From assembly GCF_017303375.1 (NCBI RefSeq), contig NZ_JAFKOH010000009.1, positions 1 to 64,000 of the forward strand: a stretch of 64,000 bases of DNA, written 5' to 3'. The notes beneath the pieces were generated by a model. The model had not been told where the DNA came from. It saw nothing but the letters and a program-made list of their open reading frames with translations, and ran no database searches. Positions within the stretch are counted from its first letter, which is position 1; every line of letters starts with the position of its first letter. This DNA is from Bacillus sp. NTK074B (lineage in GTDB: Bacteria > Bacillota > Bacilli > Bacillales > Bacillaceae_B). The position numbers and the translations under genes were made by a program. Below are positions 43,106 to 51,645 of the stretch, one piece after another.

Positions 43106-43410
43106 TTGTGGCGAAAAAAAGAATAATTTGTGAACGTTTTGTTACAATTAGTATACTACATCTTGAGAAAATTTCCAGCCTATTTAACATCTTTTTGACT
43201 ACTTTTCTAATAATTAGTTAAAAAGTAATGAAAAAAAACGTTTTCACACATAATAACTGGAAATTCAAAACGACTGGTTACATACCTTCCCTTCATTCAT
43301 CTATTTCCTACCCTATACCCTATTTATTGAAAATTTAAAAATCCGGTGTACAGGGCATCTAAAACATAGTACGATTGAAAAATCTTATTTTTTGAGAGGA
43401 GGCTTTCAAT
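43106..43410. other. intergenic region before the NSS symporter
   Basis: AT-rich and without a reading frame. It should hold divergent promoters for the 95-aa membrane protein and the symporter, but no -35/-10 pair stands out. Confidence 0.4.
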
Positions 43411-44739
43411 ATGGCCAAGAAAGATCAATGGACTTCTAAGATTGGCTTTATTCTGGCAGCTGCAGGATCTGCCATCGGCCTGGGTGCCATCTGGAAATTC
43501 CCTTACATGGCCGGCGCGAATGGCGGGGGTGTTTTCTTCTTGCTCTTTATTCTATTTACTGTCTTAATCGGTACCCCCATTCTTCTCGCCGAGTTTGTCA
43601 TCGGAAGGCGCGCTGGAGCAGATGCTGTCACTTCGTATAGAATACTGGCCCCGAATTCGAAATGGCACTGGATCGGATACTTGGGAACAGTGGTATCTTT
43701 TATTATCCTATCCTTTTACAGTGTGGTTGGGGGATGGATTCTTTCCTATTTATGGAGGAGTGTGACGGGAACTCTGATCGGCAAGACGCAACAACAATAT
43801 GGGGCATTATTTGAAAGTATCATAGCGAATCCCAAGGAAGTGCTAATCGCACAATTCGCCTTTATTGTTCTTACCGTTCTTGTGGTTCAAGGCGGGATTC
43901 AAAAAGGCATCGAACGTGCCAGTCGCTATATGATGCCGGCATTATTCATCTTATTTATCATTTTAGTGATCAGGTCCCTAACGCTTGAAGGAGCGATGGA
44001 AGGTGTCCGTTTCCTGTTACTTCCTGATTGGAGTTATCTGAATGGAGAGACGGTGTTACTTGCTCTGGGACAGGCATTCTTTGCATTAACCGTGGGTCTG
44101 TCCGTCATGGTGACATATGCCTCTTATCTGTCGAAGAATGACAGTATGCCAAGGTCAGCCATCAGTGTATCAGGACTGAATATCTTTATCTCGCTACTTG
44201 CAGGATTGGTCATTTTCCCGGCTGTATATGCCCTGGGCTTTCAACCCGATGAAGGTCCCGGGATTGCTTTTGTCGTCCTTCCTGCCGTTTTCAATGAAAT
44301 TGCATTCGGTGGCATATTCTTAACTGTGTTTCTAGTACTGTTACTCTTTGCCACACTGACCTCTGCTTTTTCCATTCTTGAGATTGGGGTCGCTGCCCTG
44401 TCCAAAGGAAATCAGAAGAAACGGATGCCCTTTACTTGGCTGATCGGGATCCTTGTATTCATCGCAGGGATTCCAAGTGCACTCTCGTTCGGTGTATTCA
44501 ATGAATTCTTGATCGGCGGGAAGAACTTCTTTGACTTAGCCGATTATATAACGAGCAGTTTCGGATTACCGATAGGCGCACTTCTTATCTCGATATTTGT
44601 ATCCTATCGTTTAAAACGCGAAGACGTCTGGAGCGAACTACAATCCGGTTCGTCCATTTCCGAAGGTCTCTTTAACAGCTGGATCTTCCTTCTCCGCTAC
44701 ATCGTACCAATCGCCATCGTACTCGTTTTCTTAACGTGA
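43411..44739 (+). CDS. sodium-dependent transporter, NSS family
   Basis: A neurotransmitter:sodium symporter-type protein of 442 aa with about 11 helices (LeuT fold; many bacterial members have 11). The N-terminal signature WTSKIGFILAAAGSAIGLGAIWKFPYMAGANGGG contains the unwound TM1 substrate and Na+ sites. TM6 GQAFFALTVGLSVMVTYASYL is also typical. Related to B. subtilis YhdH/YocR. The substrate, probably an amino acid, is unknown. The start follows GAGAGGAGGC. A long hairpin follows the stop. Confidence 0.92.
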   Translation: MAKKDQWTSKIGFILAAAGSAIGLGAIWKFPYMAGANGGGVFFLLFILFTVLIGTPILLAEFVIGRRAGADAVTSYRILAPNSKWHWIGYLGTVVSFIILSFYSVVGGWILSYLWRSVTGTLIGKTQQQYGALFESIIANPKEVLIAQFAFIVLTVLVVQGGIQKGIERASRYMMPALFILFIILVIRSLTLEGAMEGVRFLLLPDWSYLNGETVLLALGQAFFALTVGLSVMVTYASYLSKNDSMPRSAISVSGLNIFISLLAGLVIFPAVYALGFQPDEGPGIAFVVLPAVFNEIAFGGIFLTVFLVLLLFATLTSAFSILEIGVAALSKGNQKKRMPFTWLIGILVFIAGIPSALSFGVFNEFLIGGKNFFDLADYITSSFGLPIGALLISIFVSYRLKREDVWSELQSGSSISEGLFNSWIFLLRYIVPIAIVLVFLT

Positions 44740-44745
44740 ACACCG

Positions 44746-44779
44746 GAGGTCCGTCCCTCACAATTGAGGGACGGACCTC
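44746..44779 (+). terminator. long perfect hairpin after the NSS gene (GGGACGGACCT family)
   Basis: GAGGTCCGTCCCTCA (44746-44760) and TGAGGGACGGACCTC (44765-44779) pair perfectly around CAAT and are followed by TTATTTATTTA. Same core as at 31148 and 52047. Confidence 0.8.
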
Positions 44780-44881
44780 TTATTTATTTAACATTTTGTT
44801 CACGTGTTTCCGGGCTAATTTTTTCCAAATGGTGATAAACTAGAGATATAAGGAAGGTCATTTAAGAGGAGGGACTTTAGT

Positions 44882-45253
44882 ATGTCACATTTTGGTGAGA
44901 ATCTGAAAAGGGTAAGAGAAGAACGGAAATTATCTCAGCAGGAGCTTGCATTGCGGGCCCGGTTGGGGACGAAAACGATTGAGAAATATGAGTCTGATCT
45001 GCAGATCCCTGATACACAAACGATCCTTAAACTCTCTACCGTTCTTGATATCCCCGCTTCCGAACTCATGGAAAGAGAAGTGAAAGAGCATCCTCCGGCA
45101 GGGGTAGATGCAGAAATTGAACAGCTTATTAAAGAAATCGGTACGAAGCGAACAAAGCTAATCCTTCGTAAAGCCAAAGAATTCACGGAAGAAGATTTCC
45201 TGCGTGTGATGCAGATGTTATACGAATTGAAATACGAAACAACCGAGTCATAA
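44882..45253 (+). CDS. XRE-family transcriptional regulator
   Basis: A 123-aa DNA-binding protein. The helix-turn-helix covers about residues 6-62 (LKRVREERKLSQQELALRARLGTKTIEKYES). A linker EHPPAGVDAEIEQL precedes a helical C-terminal part. RBS AAGAGGAGGG. Monocistronic, with a terminator at 45346. No obvious target among its neighbours. Confidence 0.88.
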   Translation: MSHFGENLKRVREERKLSQQELALRARLGTKTIEKYESDLQIPDTQTILKLSTVLDIPASELMEREVKEHPPAGVDAEIEQLIKEIGTKRTKLILRKAKEFTEEDFLRVMQMLYELKYETTES

Positions 45254-45345
45254 AAGATTTTCGTAAAATGATGTATAAAAAGAAAAAAGAGCGGTCATAC
45301 TGAAAATAAGCTTTCTAAGTATTCCCCCTTTTGTTTTCATTTGTT

Positions 45346-45375
45346 GGACGATCACTTGGATCGTCCTATTTTTTT
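45346..45375 (+). terminator. terminator of the XRE gene
   Basis: GGACGATC (45346-45353) and GATCGTCC (45359-45366) pair around ACTTG; TATTTTTTT follows. Confidence 0.9.
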
Positions 45376-45383
45376 GCTTTTAT

Positions 45384-45428
45384 AAGGGTCGCGGGGCATC
45401 CATTCGCGATGGATGCCCCGCGACCCTT
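45384..45428. terminator. 20-bp perfect GC-rich hairpin before alaT end
   Basis: Arms at 45384-45403 and 45409-45428 are perfectly complementary (AAGGGTCGCGGGGCATCCAT) around TCGCG. It lies 9 bp from the alaT stop codon and just past the XRE terminator, so it likely ends the alaR-alaT transcript. Confidence 0.75.
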
Positions 45429-45437
45429 TATTTTCTC

Positions 45438-46607
45438 TTAAGCGTGATTTTTCACAAACCGCTTGATCCGTTTCACAGCTTCCTGCAGCTGTTCCATGCT
45501 TGAGGCATATGAGCAGCGGATATACCCTTCCCCGCCCATACCAAACACATTACCGGGTACAACTGCCACTTTCTCTTCCATAAGGAGTTTTTCTGCAAAT
45601 TCCTCTGAAGTCATCCCGGTTTTTTGAATGGAAGGAAAAGCGTAGAATGCTCCCCCAGGGGTGTGGCATGTTAATCCGCTTTCGTTCAGGGAATCGACGA
45701 AATAGTGTCGTCGATGACGGTAGCTCCTCTTCATTTCCAGTACATCGTCCATTCCTTTATCGAGGGCCTCCACTGCGGCGTATTGAGCAGGTGTGGACGC
45801 ACACATCATCGCGTACTGATGGATCTTCAATAGGGAAGATGCGATTTCTTCAGGTGCACATATGTACCCCAGTCTCCAGCCCGTCATGGCAAACCCTTTC
45901 GAGAAACCGTTAATAACGATGGTTCTGTCCCTCATGCCATCTAAAGATGCAATGGATACATGGTGATGATCATAGGCAAGTTCGGAATATATCTCATCCG
46001 AGAAGACGACGAGATCATGCTTTTTGATGACCGTAGCCAGACGTTCCAAGTCTTCCCTTTCAAGGACCGTCCCCGTTGGATTATTAGGGGAGCAAAGGAG
46101 TACAGCCTTTGTCCTTGGCGTAATGGCTGCTTCCAGTTCTTCAGCTGTGACCTTAAAGCCATTTTCCGCCTTGGTTTTCACCCGCACAGGTACTCCCCCC
46201 GCTAGTTGTACAAGAGGTACATACGAGACGAAGCCCGGTTCCACTACAATGACTTCATCCCCCTGATCAATGATTGCACGCATACTGATATCAAGTGCTT
46301 GAGAGGCTCCAACTGTCACGATGATTTCCGTTTTCGGGTCATAGGTGACGGAGTACCCGTTTTTCATGTATCGGGAGATTTTTTCTCTCAGCTCCAGTAG
46401 CCCTGCGTTCGCTGTATAGGAGGTATACCCCTGCTCCAAAGAGAGAATCGCTGCTTCCCGCACCGTCCAGGTAGTAATGAAATCCGGCTCCCCCACCCCC
46501 AGAGAAATGACCCCTTCCATATTGGCAGCAAGGTCAAAGAATTTCCTGATTCCGGAAGGCTTCAAATTTTTCACGGATTGAGCTATGTACGATGTCTTCG
46601 TGGTCAT
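45438..46607 (-). CDS. alaT: alanine transaminase-type aminotransferase
   Basis: A class I/II PLP aminotransferase (389 aa). PLP lysine in NGFSKGFAMTGWRLGY (about residue 235); NPNNP-type motif LCSPNNPTGTVLE (about 168-180); SLGVGEPDF near the N terminus. In B. subtilis the alaR-alaT pair makes alanine from pyruvate and glutamate. Its ATG overlaps the alaR stop by 4 bp. MalY or aspartate aminotransferase activity is possible, but the operon supports AlaT. Confidence 0.88.
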   Translation of the reverse strand: MTTKTSYIAQSVKNLKPSGIRKFFDLAANMEGVISLGVGEPDFITTWTVREAAILSLEQGYTSYTANAGLLELREKISRYMKNGYSVTYDPKTEIIVTVGASQALDISMRAIIDQGDEVIVVEPGFVSYVPLVQLAGGVPVRVKTKAENGFKVTAEELEAAITPRTKAVLLCSPNNPTGTVLEREDLERLATVIKKHDLVVFSDEIYSELAYDHHHVSIASLDGMRDRTIVINGFSKGFAMTGWRLGYICAPEEIASSLLKIHQYAMMCASTPAQYAAVEALDKGMDDVLEMKRSYRHRRHYFVDSLNESGLTCHTPGGAFYAFPSIQKTGMTSEEFAEKLLMEEKVAVVPGNVFGMGGEGYIRCSYASSMEQLQEAVKRIKRFVKNHA

Positions 46608-47104
46608 GGTGACACCACGATTCTTCTATCTTCTCCATGATCACCGAAGATCGTTCCATCATGCTTATATTTTTTTAACTGAAAATGAGTGGTTGTAGAT
46701 AAAACAGAATCCAGGGTAGACAGTTTTTCCGAAACGAATGTAGCCACTTCGTGCATTGATCGTCCTTCTACTGTCACTGAAAGATCATATGCCCCTGACA
46801 TCAGGTAGACGCTCTTCACCTCTTTATATCGATAAATCCGGTGAGCCACTTCATCAAATCCCACTCCCCGTTTCGGAGCTACCTTCACGTCGATCATGGC
46901 AGTCACCCCTTCATGTCCTTCCACCTTAGACCAATCGATGACCGAACTGTACCTGACCAGGACGTGTTCTTTTTCAAGCTTTTCAACCGCCTCTTCAATT
47001 TCCTTAGTTGGTACTTGTAGCATTTTCCCTAAATCTTCAACAGACATTCTCGCATCCTTTTGTAAAATCCTTATTAAATCAAGCTCCATTTCTCTCAGTT
47101 GCAT
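46604..47104 (-). CDS. alaR: Lrp/AsnC-family regulator
   Basis: A 166-aa regulator: winged helix-turn-helix (about residues 1-55, LIRILQKDARMSVEDLGKML) and a RAM effector domain (about 65-150). First gene of a coupled operon with alaT; in B. subtilis AlaR activates alaT. The start follows GAGGAGGAATTGGC. Effector likely alanine or another amino acid. Confidence 0.9.
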   Translation of the reverse strand: MQLREMELDLIRILQKDARMSVEDLGKMLQVPTKEIEEAVEKLEKEHVLVRYSSVIDWSKVEGHEGVTAMIDVKVAPKRGVGFDEVAHRIYRYKEVKSVYLMSGAYDLSVTVEGRSMHEVATFVSEKLSTLDSVLSTTTHFQLKKYKHDGTIFGDHGEDRRIVVSP

Positions 47105-47284
47105 GCCAATTCCTCCTCATCGCCACTAAATGGTTTCATTATATCAGAAGTCACACATAAGAAAAGAGGTAAGGTTATTTTCTCCTTTGCTCTCATGGGA
47201 TATGTTAGAACTTTCGAAACGAGGTGTTAATTGCAAAATTACGGGTAAAATATCTGTACACTGACAAGAAAGGAGAGACTGGGA

Positions 47285-48193
47285 ATGAAAGAGCAGGATT
47301 TTGCCAAAGTGGTTGAGGTCAACGGGGCTAACGTGTACTTTGAACATTATCCACACCCTACAGCGACTGAAACCTTCGTCCTTCTTCACGGATTTCTTTC
47401 TTCAACCTTTAGCTTCAGGCGGCTTACCCCTTTATTGAAAGAAAATTATAACGTCATTTCCATCGATCTCCCTCCCTTTGGGAACAGTGGGAAGAACAAT
47501 CGGTTTATATACTCTTATGATAATTTGGCCAACACAGTCATTGCCTTGCTTCATCAGCTGAAGGTCAGCAATGTTCATCTGATGGGTCATTCCATGGGTG
47601 GCCAGATTGCCTTGAACGTAATGAAAAAAGCCCCTTCCCTGGTCGAAAAAGGCGTTCTTCTTTGCAGTTCGGGATATTTAAAAAGGATGAATTGGCCCGT
47701 CACGCTTTTAAGCCGCATGCCATTTTTCCACCTTTATGTGAAGCTGTGGCTAACAAGGTCTGGGGTTCGGAATAATCTTGAAAATGTCGTGCATGATGCT
47801 TCCATGATTGACGATGAGATGATGTTCGGCTATCTGAAGCCATTCCTTGAAGACGATATCTTCAAGGCATTGACGAGGATGATTCGGGACCGTGAAGGAG
47901 ATCTATCCGTAAATCAACTGCATAACATTCAAACTCCCTGCCTTCTCGTTTGGGGTGAGCATGACAGAGTGGTGCCTTTGTCAACAGGTCTCAGGCTCAA
48001 ACAGGATATCCCAAACTCTAAACTCGTAGTACTGAAAGAAACGGGGCATCTTGTTCCCGAGGAAAAGCCTTCGGAAGTCTTAGAGCATATTCACGCGTTC
48101 GTCTCTGAAACGACAGAAGAAGTTACAGGGGACACTCCTACAGAGCCCCTATTTCAAAATGGACTCTCCCACACGCTTATTTCTGAAACGTAG
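47285..48193 (+). CDS. yugF: alpha/beta hydrolase
   Basis: A 302-aa hydrolase with the alpha/beta fold: HGFLSSTFSFRRLTPLL (oxyanion region), nucleophile elbow GHSMGGQIA (Ser about 103), acid Asp in VWGEHDRVVP (about 225) and catalytic His in TGHLVPEEKP (about 257). The C-terminal extension after about 275 is polar. AAAGGAGAGAC precedes the ATG. Divergent from alaR, as in B. subtilis. An esterase or epoxide hydrolase is possible; substrate unknown. Confidence 0.9.
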   Translation: MKEQDFAKVVEVNGANVYFEHYPHPTATETFVLLHGFLSSTFSFRRLTPLLKENYNVISIDLPPFGNSGKNNRFIYSYDNLANTVIALLHQLKVSNVHLMGHSMGGQIALNVMKKAPSLVEKGVLLCSSGYLKRMNWPVTLLSRMPFFHLYVKLWLTRSGVRNNLENVVHDASMIDDEMMFGYLKPFLEDDIFKALTRMIRDREGDLSVNQLHNIQTPCLLVWGEHDRVVPLSTGLRLKQDIPNSKLVVLKETGHLVPEEKPSEVLEHIHAFVSETTEEVTGDTPTEPLFQNGLSHTLISET

Positions 48194-48224
48194 GGAGAAG
48201 TCCCTTTTTCATTTTCTAATGACT

Positions 48225-48464
48225 CTAACATACAGAATATACCTTTTCCACACAATAGACCGGCTTCCATCCTCTCCCTTTTGCTTTATGTCCATACGTA
48301 TATTCTTTGTTGACGTTTAACGTTTGCACACCCGTTTTTTCACCGGATGCTTCCGATTGCTCCTGCTCAATTCCGCACGGACCAATAAACATATCATTTT
48401 CATCTTTTTCGTATCCATCATATGATAAGACTATCAAGTACATAATCGAAAGGGGAAAAATCAA
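48225..48464 (-). CDS. possible small gene (up to 79 aa), uncertain
   Basis: An open frame on the minus strand fills the yugF-patB gap. Codon choice looks ordinary, and the protein (cysteines in FIGPCGIEQE and VYCVEKVYSVC) is not low in complexity. The possible starts are a TTG at 48464, overlapping the patB start, and an ATG at 48443; neither has a good ribosome site. It matches no family I recognise. B. subtilis has a small gene, yugE, at this position, but identity is not claimed. Confidence 0.3.
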   Translation of the reverse strand: MIFPLSIMYLIVLSYDGYEKDENDMFIGPCGIEQEQSEASGEKTGVQTLNVNKEYTYGHKAKGRGWKPVYCVEKVYSVC

Positions 48465-49627
48465 TGAACAAGTTTGAAGAAATCATAGACCGGAAAGGTT
48501 CGTCCTCCGTTAAATGGGACCTTACAAGTACTGTGTTTGGCAAAGACGATGTCCTGCCTATGTGGGTGGCAGACATGGATTTCCTTCCTCCAGAGGACGT
48601 GTTAAAGGCTTTAGAAACCAGATTGAAGCATGGAATCTTTGGGTATACCTTTGTTGGGGATGAGACTGCAACTAGCATCAAAGACTGGGTACAAAAGCGC
48701 CACGGCTGGCAAATTGAGACGTCCTGGCTGCAATACAGCCCTGGGGTCGTTCCTGCCATTTCAACCATCATCCAGGCATTGACCATCCCGGGGGACAAAG
48801 TGCTTGTTCAATCACCGGTCTATACCCCATTCTTTCATTTGGTGGAGGATAACGGACGGGAGATCGTGAATGCTCAATTGGATTATCATGATGGAAGCTA
48901 TTCCATCGACTTTCAAGCATTTGAAGAATCCCTTCAAACCGGCGTGAAACTCTTTCTGCTCTGCAACCCGCACAATCCAAGCGGACGGGTATGGAAGAAG
49001 GAAGAGCTGACGAAGATGGCTGAACTGTGTCATAAGTATGATGTGGTGATTGTGTCCGATGAAATTCATTCCGACTTGGTGTATAAAAGCCATTCACACA
49101 TTCCACTGGCATCTCTGCATGAAACATACAGAGATAGGACGATCACTTGTATTGCCCCTAGCAAAACGTTCAATCTTGCCGGATTACAGGCTTCTGCGAT
49201 GATTACATCCAACGCAGCTATTCGTGAAAAAATTGCTTCCGTCCATAAGAAACAGGGTTTCTTCACCCTCAATACATTCGGGATCATCGGAATGGAAGCA
49301 GCTTATCGCCATGGAGAACAATGGCTGGAAGAAATCCTCGGGTATCTAGAGGAAAATGTAAGAGTGACCGAGGACTTCATAAAAGAGCAGCTTCCTCACT
49401 TGAAGCTTGTAAATCCTGAAGGCACTTATTTACTATGGATCGATTGCAGGGAATTAAACCTGCCCGATGAAGAGTTAAAGAGCCGTCTGCTGAATAAGGG
49501 GAAACTTGGTCTAGAACCAGGCCCGAAGTATGGCCCCGGAGGAGAAGGATTTGTGCGGATGAATATCGCTTGTCCACGCCAGACGCTGCTGGACGGATTG
49601 GAAAGATTAAAAGCCGCACTCCAATAA
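48464..49627 (+). CDS. patB: MalY/PatB-type C-S lyase aminotransferase
   Basis: A PLP enzyme (387 aa) cleaving cystathionine or cysteine conjugates to release thiols. Family motifs: VLPMWVADMDFLPPEDV (about 25-41), CNPHNPSGRVW (about 167-177), VSDEIHSDLVY, and the PLP lysine in APSKTFNLAGLQAS (about 234). RBS AAAGGGG. The ending FVRMNIACPR is also typical. B. subtilis PatB has cystathionine beta-lyase activity. A long hairpin follows. Confidence 0.93.
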   Translation: MNKFEEIIDRKGSSSVKWDLTSTVFGKDDVLPMWVADMDFLPPEDVLKALETRLKHGIFGYTFVGDETATSIKDWVQKRHGWQIETSWLQYSPGVVPAISTIIQALTIPGDKVLVQSPVYTPFFHLVEDNGREIVNAQLDYHDGSYSIDFQAFEESLQTGVKLFLLCNPHNPSGRVWKKEELTKMAELCHKYDVVIVSDEIHSDLVYKSHSHIPLASLHETYRDRTITCIAPSKTFNLAGLQASAMITSNAAIREKIASVHKKQGFFTLNTFGIIGMEAAYRHGEQWLEEILGYLEENVRVTEDFIKEQLPHLKLVNPEGTYLLWIDCRELNLPDEELKSRLLNKGKLGLEPGPKYGPGGEGFVRMNIACPRQTLLDGLERLKAALQ

Positions 49628-49643
49628 AAGAATGGTTTCTGAC

Positions 49644-49689
49644 AAGAAGAAGGTACCAGGTGCAGATCCGCACCTGGTACCTTCTTCTT
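49644..49689. terminator. 20-bp perfect hairpin between patB and the SOD-like gene
   Basis: AAGAAGAAGGTACCAGGTGC (49644-49663) pairs perfectly with its complement at 49670-49689 around AGATCC. Convergent genes end on both sides; A-rich and T-rich arm ends could make it a bidirectional terminator. Confidence 0.75.
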
Positions 49690-49700
49690 ATTTGCACGCT

Positions 49701-50228
49701 CTATTTCTGATCACTCTTAATCTCACCACATGCAATGCGTTTACCCGAGTCACCAGAAGGCTGCGTCATTCCATCATCTTTGTTTTCGTCTATGATGAGC
49801 GAAGTGCCTTCTTTAGTGAACAACGACGTTTTCCCTTTTGAGAGAGTTACCATTGGCGCCATGAGAGTCACCTTTACAGTCCCGTCATCCCCTACAATGA
49901 GATTGGGAAGATCCCCTCCATGAGCACCTTCAGGATGAAGAAGTCCATGTTTCGTGTCATCCGGATTGAAGTGATTACCCGCCGATACAAAATCCGGCCG
50001 TTTGCATACGGCTTTTTCATGTATATGGATGCCATGTTCACCCGGTGGCAGTCCCTCTAGATCCAACCCGACTTCCACTCCATCGGATTGCTCTTGAAGA
50101 GTGGCTTTGCCTAATGAATCACCGGTTTCGTTTTTCATTTCCACTTCCAGCTTTTTGGGGTTTTCAATGGCACAGCCACTTGTCAGGACTAAGATCGTGA
50201 TTATATATAATAACGTTACTTTTTTCAT
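49701..50228 (-). CDS. Cu/Zn superoxide dismutase-like lipoprotein with altered copper site
   Basis: A 175-aa lipoprotein: signal peptide with lipobox LTSGC (Cys19), then an SOD-like beta barrel. Metal residues seen: His68 and His70 (GIHIH), His86 (GNHFNP), His94, His103 and Asp106 (GAHGGDLPN), and Arg164. The usual last copper ligand His is replaced by Asp147 in SLIIDENKDD. B. subtilis YojM (SodC-like) is known to lack full copper ligation. So superoxide dismutase activity is doubtful. RBS GGAGGAAAAGG. Confidence 0.88.
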   Translation of the reverse strand: MKKVTLLYIITILVLTSGCAIENPKKLEVEMKNETGDSLGKATLQEQSDGVEVGLDLEGLPPGEHGIHIHEKAVCKRPDFVSAGNHFNPDDTKHGLLHPEGAHGGDLPNLIVGDDGTVKVTLMAPMVTLSKGKTSLFTKEGTSLIIDENKDDGMTQPSGDSGKRIACGEIKSDQK

Positions 50229-50384
50229 ATCGCCTTTTCCTCCATATCTGAATGCTCTTTCACCATTGTTGACTCCCGAGGTGAAAAATATTCCTAATTG
50301 TATAAGGCTGTTTCAACAAACATAGGGATGTTGGAATAAGCGGGCATTTGATGAAGGACCATAGAAAGAAGAACTTCCATCAGA

Positions 50385-50411
50385 CAAAAAAAACACGCTC
50401 CAAGGCGTGTT
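50385..50411 (-). terminator. terminator of the small membrane protein gene
   Basis: AACACGC (50392-50398) pairs with GCGTGTT (50405-50411); TTTTTTTT follows on the minus strand. It lies just past the stop codon at 50421. Confidence 0.85.
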
Positions 50412-50420
50412 CGATAATCG

Positions 50421-50624
50421 TCATTCAGTTCTCTTATGGAACCTGGCTTCCTCTTCCAATCTCTTTGTTTTCAATTCTTCACGCTTTGAAATTTTCTGGA
50501 TGATCCGGAAGGTCACCAGGGCAGCGATCATGAAGATGGCCATTGTGATGCCGGCGGGGATATATTCGGACTTATCTTCAGGAAAGTAGAGAAATAAGTT
50601 TAATACAAATGAAGAAAGCATCAT
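50421..50624 (-). CDS. small single-helix membrane protein (67 aa)
   Basis: One clear membrane helix (about residues 25-43, IPAGITMAIFMIAALVTF) and a preceding hydrophobic segment SSFVLNLFLYF, then a charged coiled-coil-like tail (KISKREELKTKRLEEEARFHKRTE). Start at ATG 50624 or the next codon because AAAGGAG is immediately upstream; a longer frame to 50657 has no site. Not recognised. Confidence 0.55.
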   Translation of the reverse strand: MMLSSFVLNLFLYFPEDKSEYIPAGITMAIFMIAALVTFRIIQKISKREELKTKRLEEEARFHKRTE

Positions 50625-50770
50625 AAGCTCCTTTCGAAAATCAAACTCTTGGTCCATTATAACAACACTGTAAGAGACAAACCAACTTCAATTCGTCCCG
50701 TTTTTAACGATTGTTGAACGTTCATCCGACAATTTCCGAGGAAATACTCATTCATTCATTCTTTCTTTCT

Positions 50771-50805
50771 AAATGAAAGAGCTGCGAACAATGTTCACAG
50801 CTCTT
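50771..50805 (-). terminator. terminator of the cyclophilin gene
   Basis: AAGAGCTGCGAACA (50777-50790) pairs with TGTTCACAGCTCTT (50792-50805) with one mismatch; TCATTT follows on the minus strand. Confidence 0.7.
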
Positions 50806-50811
50806 GAACGA

Positions 50812-51549
50812 TTATTTTATAACTTTGATACTTTCAATCATAATATCTTCTTTCGGAAGGTCGTTTGCACCGACTTCAACGTTTGCGATTTCATCTACAA
50901 TGTCCATACCTTCGACCACTTGTCCAAACACAGTGTGCTTCTGGTCAAGCCAAGGTGTCCCGCCGTTTTCCATGTAGGCGTCGATGATTTCTGCCGGGAA
51001 TCCTGCAGATTTCATTTGATCTTCCAATTGAGGGTCAATGTCACTCTTTTGCACGATGAAGAATTGACTTCCATTTGTATCAGGGCCTGCATTGGCCATA
51101 GAAAGAGCACCACGAAGATTGTATAATTCCGGTGAAAATTCATCTTCAAATGATTCACCATAAATGCTTTCTCCACCCGTTCCGTTTCCGTTCGGGTCTC
51201 CACCCTGGATCATAAAGTCTTTAATGACACGATGGAATTTCAATCCGTCATAATAGCCTTCTTTACTGTGTGTGATGAAGTTCTCCACGGTTTTTGGAGC
51301 CTGTTCAGGGAAAAGCTTGATTTTAATGCTTCCCATGGATGTTTTCATTTCGACTAATTTTTCATTTTCAGCAACTTCTGTTGTAAGCTGGGGATAGGTC
51401 ATGTTTTCATCTCCTTTGGTTTCTTCTGCAGTCTTCTGATTCTTGTCTTCCTTTGTCTGTTCTTTTGTCGTATCTCCCTTTTCTGTTTGTCCACAAGAGG
51501 CAAGAACTAAACCCAGGAGACATAGGATGACGATCATTAAACGCTTCAT
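50812..51549 (-). CDS. cyclophilin-type peptidyl-prolyl isomerase lipoprotein
   Basis: A 245-aa exported foldase. Lipobox LASC (Cys19) followed by a Lys/Glu/Thr-rich linker (to about 50). Cyclophilin domain about 62-245 with [22 protein letters not shown], the active-site Arg in [26 protein letters not shown] and [14 protein letters not shown]. Likely assists folding of proteins outside the membrane. RBS GGAGGTAC. Confidence 0.92.
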   Translation of the reverse strand: MKRLMIVILCLLGLVLASCGQTEKGDTTKEQTKEDKNQKTAEETKGDENMTYPQLTTEVAENEKLVEMKTSMGSIKIKLFPEQAPKTVENFITHSKEGYYDGLKFHRVIKDFMIQGGDPNGNGTGGESIYGESFEDEFSPELYNLRGALSMANAGPDTNGSQFFIVQKSDIDPQLEDQMKSAGFPAEIIDAYMENGGTPWLDQKHTVFGQVVEGMDIVDEIANVEVGANDLPKEDIMIESIKVIK

Positions 51550-51645
51550 ATATGTACCTCCACATGTTACCTTTATAGTAGTTAATTCAAAAGTACCATT
51601 CTGTATTCATTATAATAGAGTTTGATGCAATAAAGGAGGCTTTTT

